Positions 24,201 through 36,200 of a stretch of DNA of 64,000 nt are shown piece after piece. Under the pieces are notes generated by a model. The model was not told where the DNA came from and did no database searches. It saw only the letters and a list, made by a program, of their open reading frames with translations. The stretch's first letter is position 1; each line of letters starts with the position of its first letter. The translations under genes and the position numbers were made by a program. Source of the stretch: Ditylenchus dipsaci (Eukaryota > Nematoda > Chromadorea > Rhabditida > Anguinidae); assembly GCA_004194705.1 (NCBI GenBank), contig SADC01001335.1, positions 186,001-250,000 of the forward strand. The letters are read 5' to 3'.

Positions 24201-27200
24201 TTTTCTACCTTGAAGTCTTTTCATAAGCGTTATACCTGATCTGACAAAAAATTTCTGCCTAACTTTTAAAAGTAGTATAAGGTCCTCAATATCATATTAT
24301 ACCCAAGAGGAGTGAAAATAGTGATAAGTCTTAAATAATCGGTGGTCCCCGCCTTAATTTGCACTGTAACGCACTGGTATAGCCCTTTAAGTGGCTAGTT
24401 ATTCACTTATTACTGGGAGGGCGCACTAACCAACATCCTAACACTCTAATACAGTCAAACCCGGTTTAGTGCGAGCCTGGGAACCGGAAAAAATTCGCAC
24501 TAAATCGGGGTTCGCACTAAATCGGGGTTTGAGTGTATTCTCCTATTTAGACCCTGAATTCTTCGTCCGACTCAGCAAATGACCACATCTCCTTGACTTT
24601 GTTCAGTAAGTTTGTGGATGAAGAATTGAGTCCTGATCAGCACAAAGTGTTCGAAATACTAAGTGGTCAGTCGGGCACCCTTGTGCGAGCCATCCACTCT
24701 CAGCTCAAAGGCAAAAACTTGAAGACCCGTCAGCACTGCTTTGTCCTCCTATCTCATTTGCTGAAGTAAGCTCTGGATAAAGGAAAATTTATTGTTTGGC
24801 TCTCAATTTGATGTTTTCAGAGCTCTCCCAGGTGCTCTCGCCAATTACTTTCAACTACTGGTCGGTCCTATTCAGACCACTCTGAATGACAAGTGTGCGG
24901 ATGGAAACATGAAGATCACTGCCCTTCACTTCGTGGTTGTCGCCATGAGAACTCATGACCCAAAGGTTTGTTATTATTAGGATAGCGAACTATAGAGACT
25001 TGTAGATGGGAGTAGATGACTCCATTGAAATTATGGAGGAATTCGGCAAAAAGTAATTTTACTCCCTTTATTCAAAAATTTGCCAATTACACCTCAAAAA
25101 TAGAAGATTTGAATTTGTCTGAGGGTGTAGAAATAAACTACGTGCCCACCCTGATTACTAGTTTTGTCCAATAAAGTACTTTCAGTTAGGGTAAACTGGA
25201 CATTTGAAATCTAGTTTTTGGATAAATTATTCAGATGCCCATTCTAGTCAATTTTTACGAGTCCGATATCAATTGATTTCACCAAGTCTAGTTGTCAACA
25301 AGACTTTATGGCTTGTTCAATATAGTTGGAGCCGGAGTAAATTGTTATTGTGAATGCCTTCTACTCCAATTCTGACTCTCACTCCAAATATAACGCTTCT
25401 TTCCTTTCAAGGGACAGGGCTGATTCGCCGTCACGGTATAAACCGTTGACTAAATTCGCCGTCGCCTAAATTTTGCGTTGACTAAATTTGCCGTCAGCTT
25501 AGTTTGCCGTTGGCTGAATTCGCCGTCAGCTTAATCAAGTCGGAATCCTCAGGATTTGGAAAAAATATTTGAATGATTAACGTGAATAAGCAAACAACAA
25601 TTTTCTCATTGCTTGTTCGCATACTGAGAGTGAGAGTAAGTTGTCATTGTGAACGCCCTTAACTCTCACTCTCAGTATGTGAACAGGCCATCAACGGCAA
25701 ATCAAGCTGACGGCTAATTTAGTCAACGGCGTATACCGTAATAGTACATCATAATAATAAATAGTACATATAGCGCTCATGATTGATATGTCAAACATGA
25801 TAAAGGGAAGACTACGATACAAACCTTAGAAAAAAAAACGACGGTACTGATTTGGATAGTAATCTGTGGATAGCCCTTAGATGAGTAAAGCCTAATCACA
25901 GGGGACCAAACAGAAATCGTTTTTTGTACAGTAAAAATATTCTAGTAAGAAAAGTCGATTTGCGAAAACAGATTTTTGAAAATTAAACTAGAAAATAATT
26001 ACGCCTACCGTATTCTCTCGGACAGTATTTTTTTTGGCCGCTAAAATTTTTTTCTGGCCGCAAATTACTCTGTTTTGGCCGCAAATTTTTTTCAATTTAT
26101 CGATTTTTTGGGTTTTTGCATAAAAGTTAAAATTTTGTTCAGGCCATTCTACTCAAAATCGCAAAGTAGGAATCGCAAAGTATAAAATGAACCAACAACA
26201 AATTATTTTGGTACAGAATAAGATTTTGTACCAAGATAATAAAATGGCATGTGGATACTGTTAAAAGGAGAACCTTAATATACGCCTCGCTTAGGTCCCA
26301 GGTTAAAATGACACTGGGTGCACACCCTATTTTTGTCGCTAACATTGAGTTTCTAGGCTACCTACAAGTACCCTTTTTGACAATTTTCAAAGAGATTTAG
26401 GGCTGTATTGGGATGAAAAAGACCAAAATGAGGTTAATTTTATGCAAAAAGAGAGATGTTGAACATAGTTCTGAATACTGGACCCTACCGCGTAAATAAA
26501 CTCTGGTATACATGTGTTTTCATGCATCCAGATTCAGTTTCGAGTGATTTGTGTCTAAGGTATGTGGGTGTGCGCATCTCAACTCCAAGCCCCTGCGCCC
26601 CCGAAGGGGATTCCGAGAAGCACCCTTGATCATAAACTGCATTTAGAGTCTCTTTTTGCCACGGCACATGTTGAAAAACATGGTGAAACAGACAAAAAGT
26701 CAAAATTTCGCAACGTTTACAACTCAATTAAAAGTTGAATTTTGATCAGAATTTAGTAATTCGTCGGCAGTTGGGATCATCGGCAGTTGGGTGTCGGCAG
26801 TTGGAATCGTCGGCAGTTGACCCTCGCTCCCAAATTTTTGAGTTTTAGATTGTTTTGTGTTTGAAAAAAACGGCCTTTTTTAAATTTGCGGCCACTTTTA
26901 GGGCAAAACTTTTTTCTGTCGCCGAAAGCTGTTCTCGACACGAAATCAGCAATTTTTGAATTTTTATGTAAAATTCAGGGGTGGGGAAAGACCAGATGGC
27001 TCAGGACCCCCTCCGGAATGGCCAAGAGGCCAAAATTATTGCTTTTTTGGGGGTTTTAACTTTTCGAGAGAAATCGATTGAGCAGATCAGATTTCGGGTC
27101 CGATGGGCTTGATCGCCCAAGAAAAAGATTTTCGGCGACAAAAAAGATTTTCGGCGACAATAAAAAGTTTCGCCACCACTTCTATCAAACACCAAATAGT

Positions 27201-30200
27201 TTGACCTGAACGAAATTTCAGCTTTTATGCAAAAATGCGGCCAAGAAAGAGTAATTTGCGCCCAGAAAAAAGTATTTGAGCGGCCAAAAAAGTACCGTCC
27301 TGTTATCTCTAACAAAACCACACCACCTAACCATCGCCCCCCCCCCTAATTCAAAATCGTCTTTTTGTCATTGTATTTTTGACTCACTTTTTAAAAATTA
27401 TCTTATGCAAGTTACCGTATTTACTGTATTAACTCCCCACCCTCTAATAACTCCCCACCCTCTAATAAGTCCCCACCATACGGACCTTATAGCTCAGCCT
27501 AGAGCGAACATTTCGCAAATCTGTTTTTTGCGTTTTCTTAGTTGCCGCGAGTTTACCTGATTCCACTTTTTAAACTTTGGTTGAGCACCCAAAAATATCA
27601 AAATCGAAATATTTTTTTTCCGATTTTTTAAGGGTTGAAAAATAACTCCCCATGGGGACTTAATACAGTAAATACGGTACCCTTCATTTTGTAGCTCATC
27701 TCACTGGCTAAAAATTGGGTGGTAACTTGCATGAAATTAGTCTTCAAAAAGTGGGTCGAAAATGCAATGCCACAAACACGATTTCGAATCAGGGGGGGGT
27801 GTCACTTCTATGGGTAGTAATACTTAAATCTAGTACCAAATACTTATTTCTAGTACCAAAATACTTTTTTACTAGTACCACAATTTAACATGCATAGAAA
27901 AACTCTTTGTAAAGTTAGATCTTTTCCTTGACACATGAACGTGTAGCCCTGAATCTCAGCTTTCTAAGTAGACTTCAATTTCATGTGAAAGATTTTAAAG
28001 ATCTGAAGATTTTGAGCTTTCTATGAAGTAACTTTTTCGACCAAGTTCCTCTATTCAGACCCCTAAATCTCCAACTTTTTGAAATCTTTTAGTGAAGAAA
28101 GATATCTTGTTGAATAGCTAAGGTTCAGGGCTACACGATAGTTAAAAATTTTTTAAAAGTGTACCTACAAAGTGAAGAGAAAAGGGAAAAATTCAAAAAA
28201 AGGAAAATTTTAGTACTAGAATTAAGTATTTTAGTACTAGAAATAAGTACCACCCCGATTCTATCAGAGAAAATACGGTATTTTAGAACACTAGAATTTC
28301 TTTAAATTTTCAGAATTTATTCACTCTAAAAATTGAATAAAAAATTAATGCACTAAATCTGTGAAAATTTGAGCGAAAATTTGAAAACAGAACATAGCTT
28401 TATATTGGAATCTGGGGAAGTTAACTAAATCGAGCGTCATTATTTGACCCGGAACCGCTCCAAGTGTTCTTTATATCAAGATTTCGTTGTATCGAGCGTT
28501 CGTTATATAGAGCGCTAGTTTGCCTATGTTGTAAGGAAATCCAACTAAAAAAATAAGTTCGTTATATGGAGCGTCGACTGTATTCACTTAAACTTTTTGA
28601 TATGTAAGATTTAAAGTAGAAAATATTACAAAATTGGAGTTTAGACACTGACTCCATTCATTAACGCGTTAACCCCACTGATTGTGAAAGCTGTGCAAGA
28701 TCCTTCTACAAAATAGCTGCAGAGGCTTTGACTGTGACCCAATCATTGATTCGAGTACTGCGACCCCTCTCTTCAGTAGCACCTAATGAGCAGTTTGACT
28801 ACGGCCCGTGTGTCACTCAAATCTACGGAGCTGTGGTGGCTAAACTTAAGATCTCTGACATTGACCAGGAAGTTAAGGAGAAGACAATTGCTGCCACCGG
28901 ATTAATGATTTCAGTCTTCGCTGATCATCCAGATGTCAAGGTCGGCTTTTCAGAAGGTCTAAAAACGGTCAAAGCTTTTTTAGATGCAAAATGTCTTTTT
29001 TTGCTGCGAAAAGCAGCTGGTACAAATCGACACTTTTTTGGTGTAAATTTGTGCTATTTGCAGGGTTGGCAAGGTGTTGTGTATTCGGCTACACGCAGGC
29101 TACATCATTTTTTAAAAAACGTGTAGCTTTTTTTGTGACCCCTTAGTCTACAAAAAAAGCTACACCGTTATATATATTTCGGTGTAGCTTTTTATGTAGC
29201 TTTTAATGAGTTTGGTGTAGCTTAATTTTTTTATTATTTCTGACAATCTGACTTCTGCTAATGTAGCGAGAAAACAACATTTCACTTTTTTTAAGCTAAG
29301 TCTCCAACGACAAATCCGCACTCTCACTCCGAACTTTCCCCTGCCCCAATAAAAACGCATCCGAACCCTGAATACTTACTCAAATATTTACTATTCCAAA
29401 CCCTCACCCGTCCCCAATAGAGAATTTCAGATCAAAGCTGCAAGACAAATCTATACGTGAACCATTGCTCGAACATATGCTCATGGGTCAATTCATCAAT
29501 GGGTCTATTTGTCAGAACCTACTCACGAATGGCCGAAAATAACCGATTTTAAAGGATTTAGTAAAATGGGGTAAGCTTTTTGCGAAAAAGCGATTGAGCG
29601 GATCAGAATTGCAATTCTATCAGCTTAATCGTTCACAATCGTGTAATTTGGCGTAGTTTGAGGGGTTTTGAATATTAGTACGGAATTTTGAGCGATTAAG
29701 CCCATCGGACTGGTCGCTTGGCTTTTTTATTTTTTAATCGCTTTTCAGCGAAAAGTTTATTTAAAGTTTATTATCTTTAGTAAATCCTCAAACACCAGTT
29801 ATTTTGGCTTTTGGCCAACGTTCGAAATTTCGAACGTTAGGTTTGATTCGAAGTACGAGTTTAAAATGTTTGAAGTGAACATTCGTTTCAAAGTCCGGGC
29901 TCGAAAATTTTCGAACGAACGTTCGGTTCGTAGTCGGACATTCAAAAAAATCTCGAACATTTTGAACAATGTTTAAAACCAAATGTTCGATTCGACAACC
30001 CTAATTTTGAGCGATGCTAAAAGTAGAAACAGGTGGTGTAATGCTTGATATATAGTCATTACCAAGGTTCCTTGTTTAACGACTCTTGGATATAACTCAA
30101 CTGTTAACCGTTGGTTACATTTGATGGCTTTAGTGCCTACAAAATGTGAAAAACTTAAAAAACTTGGCAAAATTTCTGGTTGACCACCTCGGTGTGGTTA

Positions 30201-33200
30201 CTCACTCAAAGTATTAAGATTCCGGTTTCTGAAAATAACCTTTTGGCGAATAGAATTTTGTCCGTGTTTTTTTGCTTAATTTTTAATGTACATAGCAGGT
30301 AATTTATTATTTATGGGTACAATTGAGTGCTATCCATGTGGATCATGTACCCTCCAGAAGATTAAATACCTTTCAGGTGGTTAGAGTAGCCTCTAAGTTG
30401 GTTATTTACGACCTTCTGGATTCAGAAACATACCCTGAAGGTGGATCGGGTGGTTTAATCACTTGTCAAAAGATTAGAATGCTCAAAAATTTTATTGGGT
30501 ACCTTTTGGATAATTTAAATAGCCTCTAGAATATTTCATTGAGCTACAGTTAAATCGGGTACCTTCAAGGTGATTTGGGTGCCATCCAAGTGGATTAGGT
30601 ACTCTCTAGGTGATTTCAATACTTTTTAGATGGGTCCGGTATCTGCTGGCGACCTACCCACTCCCTTAGAGCCTTTGCTGGTCCACCTACTCAACCACCC
30701 GCACTCCGACCTACTTCCCTGCCAACCCTACATGCTCTTCTGGCACACCTACCTACTCTACTGGCCCTCCTACCTACTAACACCTTCACTCGCAATGCGG
30801 AGGGTAACAGAAAAAATTATTAGCAACTTTGATTATACGTGTTTGTGCTTTAAAATATCTAAGATTTTGTACTTAAGTTTTTCGGGAGATTTCTGACATA
30901 GGTTTGCAAAAAATGACTAAAAGTTGGGCTTAAATACGAACATCCACTGAAAATCCAGGCTAAAATCCACCATCTCCGATCTGGAGGGACTTAAAAACTT
31001 TTTCAAATCCACCTCGATCTCACAATTCTGTGCTTAAAAGAGAGCTTTTATATTAAATTTCAGGGTTCCGAAAGATATCGCACATAAATTTGCAAAAACT
31101 GGCAGAAAATCGGGCTTATACACGAAAGTGGAGAACCGCCGATACACTCACCCAAACATGCTCAATACTATGTAGAGTTATATGCAGACCTAGTTCAATT
31201 AATTTACCAAACATCGCTGAATCAACATTCAAACACAGTCTGATTCCCCACTCAACACAATCTGATTCAAACCAGAACTCAGTCTGATAAGCTAAATATT
31301 TGAAGTAATAAAACACCAAAAATGCTAAAGAAACGATTAAAAAGTGAAAAAAGTAAAATGTTGTTTTCTCGCTACATTAGCAGAAGTCAGATTGTCAGAA
31401 ATAATTAAAAAAATATTAAGCTACACCAAACTCATCAAAAGCTACATAAAAAGCTACACCGAAATACGTATAATGGTGTAGCTTTTTTTGTAGCCTAAGG
31501 GGTCACAAAAAAAGCTACACCTTTTTTGAAAAATTATAAATGGAATAAAAAACTACAATGTAGCCGAAAAGGCTACACGTTGCCAACCCTGGCTATTTGC
31601 ACCACAAAAGTCGATTTGCAGCAAAGAAGTCCATTAGCACCAACTAGTTTTTGCAGCAAAAAAACTTTTTGCATCAAATAAAAAAGGTTTGTCCTTAAAA
31701 AGGGCAAAACTTTTTCTTGTCGCCGAACGACTTCTTTTTGTCGCCGAAATGGCTCATACTGATTTGGTTTGCGGAAAGGCTGAAATATGCCACGAAAAAG
31801 ATTATTTCTGCCACGAAAAACGACATACCACGAAAAAGCGGAAATGTGCCACGAAAAAGCTGAAATGTACCACGAAAAAGCTAAAATGTGCCACGAATAA
31901 AATTATTTATGCCTTTTTCTGTCCATGACCAACCAAATTTTGCAGAATTTTTGCAAGAATTCAAAGTTTTTAGCATAAAAATTACTTGGATTGGTCAGAA
32001 TACCACCCCGGGATGGCAAGAAGCCCTGAAAGTTTTATTGTGTGGTTTGCTAAAGAGGGGGGGGGTAAACTTTTCACGAAAAATCGATTGAGCAGATCAG
32101 ATTTCCAGTCAGATACGCTTAATCGCTCAGAAATCCATGTTTTGGTGGTTTTGAGTGGTTCAGGGTGGATTTTTGAGCGATTGAGCGTATCTGACTGTAA
32201 ATCTGATCCGCTCAATCGATTTTTCGTAAAATGTTTACCCCCCCCCTTTGGTAAACCCCCAAAGAAAAACTTTCAGGGGCTTCTTGCCATCCCGGGGTGG
32301 GATTCTGACCAATCCAAGTAATTTTCAGGCTAAAAACTTTGAATACTTGCAAAATTCTGCAAAATTTGGTTGATCTTGGATAGAAAAAGACATAAATAAT
32401 TTTATTCGTGGCACATTTTAGCTATTTTGTGGTACATTTCAGCTTTTTCGTGGCACATTTCCGCTTTTCGTGGTATGTCGTTTTTCGCGGCAGCAATAAT
32501 CTTTTTCGTGGCATATTTCAGCCTTTTCGCAAACCAAATCAGTTTATGCCCGCCGAAATACTTTTTCTGGTCGCCGAAAAAAGTTGTCGCCGAAAATCTC
32601 TTTTTTGTCGCCGAAAATCTTTTTGTTGTCGCCGAAAGTTGGTCTCGACACGAAATCCACAATTTTTAAATTTTTTTGTGTGAAATTCAGGGTGGGCAAA
32701 GACCAGATGGCTCAGGACCCACTCTGGAATGGCCAGAGCGGATCATATTTCGGGTCTGATGGGCTTAATCGCTAAGAATTCCAGGTTTTTGGTGGTTCAG
32801 GGTGGAATTCTGATCGATCTAACCGATCGGACCCAAAATCTGATCCGCTCAATCGATTTTTCTCAAAAAGTTTACTCCCCTTTTAGTAAATCCCCGAAAA
32901 CCCAATTATTTTGGCCTTTTGGCCATTCCAGAGTGGGTCCTGAACCATCTGGTCTTTGCCCACCCCTGAATTTCACACAAAAAAATTAAAAAATTGTGGA
33001 TTTCGTGTCGAGACCAACTTTCGGCGACAACAAAAAGATTTTCGGCGACAACAAAAAGATTTTCGGCGACAAAAAAGAGATTTTCGGCGACAAGAAAAAG
33101 TATTTCGGCGACAAAAAGAAGTCGTTCGGCGACAAGAAAAAGTTTCGCCCCCTTAAATAAGGCATCACAAAAATTCTATTATTATAAGAATTAGCAAATT

Positions 33201-36200
33201 ATATTCATATAAGATGGTTGATGAGTTGAGTACAAGGAATTAACGCTATGGCAGCATAAGAGGCACACTGAATGGGTCTATCTAATTTTTAATAACATAT
33301 TAAGCGGAGTAGGACAGTAAACAATTGTTTAGCTAGAGCGCATACCAGAGTGCGAATACCTAATCCCAAAGCACTCAATCCGTATTTTATGGTCTTCATG
33401 CATTCAAATAAGCGGAGACCACGCGAATGTCTCCTTAATCATTTCCTAAGACCTTGAAGAATATTATCTCCAACGCACTTTTAAGGTTTGAATAAAGTGG
33501 TAAAAGAATAATACAGGGTGGTCCAAGACACAGAGACTTTTGAACCGTCATAATTTTTTTTAGACCGTATTCCGAATTTATGTTTTCGCAGATCGATTCG
33601 CCTTGTTCAAATAATGTTTTTGGTATATACAGGGTGCGGCAAAAAAAATGCAGACACCTTTGAATTATAGTTGATTTGCTGCACTTATTGAATAAGCCGC
33701 ATTAATTCATTGTATTTTATTTATTTCTTTATTATTGTCGATTAAATTTCGTGTATCAAAGATGGACAGTTGAAGCCCTAGGTCAAAAGGTCAGCTTCAA
33801 GTGCGCGCATGCGCATATGGAAGCAACCACGTAATGAGTTAGTCCTATGCAGCGAGCCACGTTAATCTCATGTAAAGAGAGCTAACCTAGGGTCACGGCA
33901 GATTGAGAGGACTCGGAACCGGCCCCGTAAATGTTATTTAAACATCTTAGATTACACCGAAAAATCTTTATCGCTTGAAAAAAAATTAAAATTGTCCGCG
34001 TTATTTCTAACTTTTTCTACAAGCAACGCGTTTCATGTAAACGAAAATTCAAACGAAAATTATTTTTAGATACAAATTTAGATACAAATACACCGTGTTG
34101 GAACGGAACTTAACCATGTTCGAACTACATCAGCACGTTACCACTGAGTTACCCATGTTATTACACTATCAGTGTGCTCTTCATAACATATTGTTCTTTA
34201 CAAAAAACAAATTTGCATTTAAAAATAATTCTCGTTTGAATATACCTGGTCCCCAGCCTTTTGCAAATTTAAGATTGACCGTGTAACGCGCTGGTATGCC
34301 CCTTTAAAATGACATAAAAAATTTTACACACCGTGTTTATAAAGTCTGGTTCTACAGATCGACTCAATTTTTCATGGAAACTTTTTAAAATATACAAAGC
34401 ACGATTCTGATTTTATCTCATTAAAAAGTTACGACGGTTTAAGATTGCCGATATTTCTAGGACCACCATGCATGAAAATTTAGCTAAATTTTATAGCACA
34501 CCACTCACTCAAGTTTAAAAACACCCCCCTCAGTCAAATCAGCTTGAGGGACCAAGGCAATTTTTTTATTTTAAAAAAATGCAAAAAAATTGCCTTGGTC
34601 CTCCAAGCTGATCTGACTGAGGAGAGTGTTTTAAACTTGAGTGAGGGGTATGTTTTAAAATTGCTCCGGAAATTTCCATAACCGACAAGAAGGTGAACGA
34701 AAAATAACAACAAATAACTTTATTCGGAGCATACATTACCAACGCAAATAGGTAACAACACGCAAGACTTTTTTCCTATTCCTCACCGGCAGCCAGCTGA
34801 CGACGCATCTTCTTCTTTGTCACAACTCCACTGCCAGTTGGCTTAGGCTTGGACACAACTTCGGGAAGCTCCGTCAAAATCATCTCGATATGGCAAGGGG
34901 AAGACTTGTAGGCTCAAAAATACCAGTAAAATAAGTTAACGAGAAGCAAATAATATTACCATTGATCCGTCCGTGAGCACGATAGGTGCGTCGGTTCATC
35001 TTTGTCGCACGCTGAACCACAATATGATCAACCACGAGGCGGTCCACATCCAAGCCCTTGACTTCGGCATTCACCTCGGCATTCCTGAATGTTGGATATA
35101 CGATTTCCACTCATAATTAAAGATTACTTGAGGAGCTGGAGCACATATTCCGCAGACTTGGTTGGCCAACGACCCTAAAATTGCAAATTAGCAGTTTTCA
35201 AAAACTCGGACAAAGATGAAAATGTCAAAAGCTATGAAAAAGTGTAGGACCTGAGTAGTTCCCCAAGCGGAAGCCTGAGCCTTGCGCCCTACACAGTGAT
35301 TGAAACGACGGAATGGCACAATCTCCTTCTTCTCCTTCACATGCTGCAGATAGCGGACGGCTCTCTTGAGTTTCATGTGCTTGATGGCCTTCGCAACTTC
35401 ATACGTGTTCTTGAAATGCACACGGAGATCGAATCCCCGAGCTTTGCACGACTTGCTCTCGTTATCCGGCTTCTTGGTCCAATGAATCTTCGTCATCTTT
35501 TGCTTTGTTTGGCACTATTCGCAACTGAAAAAATGTAAGCATTACCTCTTGCACTGAAAATGCAAAAGGAGGATATTTGAAACAGGAAAATTCAATAATT
35601 TAGTGGTTTAGTTGTAGACGTTCGACCCAACCTGTGGTTACGAAGCCAGATTTTCTTTGACATATGCATGTCTTTTCAAAATGCCCAGAATTGTTTCTTT
35701 TAGCTTTTAGAAGAAATTGAAGCTAATTTATTTATTTATTTGGAATCTAAAAAAATCAGCTTGGGGACTAAGGGATGCGAAAATCAAAAATTTTATGGTC
35801 GATTTCAGGTATCGCTATGCGCATGATTTTCGTGTTCAACGCATCGGAAACATAAAAATATGAAAAAAAACAGATAAAAATTTGAAGGGTTAACATTTTA
35901 AAGTTCGGAAGGTTCTCTTGTAAGTCTGTCTACTTTTCAATTTTACGTCGAATGGACTAATAATAAAAAAATTTGCAAAAAAGTCTAAGATGACGATAGA
36001 TGGGGATGAAATCGTGATCTCACGGAAAATAGCCTTATTTGCTATGCAAAATCGTGTGAAAAAACGGTTTACCCACTGCGCCATGCAAACATGTCTAAGA
36101 AGCTAAAGGAAACATTTTTGGGCGTTTTTAAAAGACATGAAACAGAAATCAGACAAGAATATAAAAAAATATTGTGAGGGTATTTTTTACAATGGAACAG

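Larger units (their letters stand above)
26005..27310. repeat. Fold-back with GGCCGCAAATTACTC arms
   Basis: TACCGTATTCTCTCGGACAG then TTTTTTGGCCGC words at the left; GCGGCC..GTAATTTGCGC..GAGCGGCCAAAAAAGTACCG at the right. The interior contains a half hairpin (26565-26625), a CGGCAGTTGG repeat and a GTGGGGAAAGACCAGATGG block shared with 32.7-33.0 kb. Confidence 0.7.
29050..31595. repeat. 2.5 kb fold-back with GTGTAGCTTTTT arms
   Basis: The left arm (29050-29300; GGTTGGCAAGGTG..GTGTAGCTTTTTTTGTGACCCCTTAG..CTTCTGCTAATGTAGCGAG) is the reverse complement of 31330-31595. The interior contains the tandem repeats at 30310-31130. CAND1 intron 13. Confidence 0.88.

Noticed and set aside
28690..28720. 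Programmed -1 frameshift as an explanation for the CAND1 break
   Set aside because: No heptameric slippery sequence is present (GATCCTTC), and similar one-base losses occur in other genes, so a sequence error is simpler.
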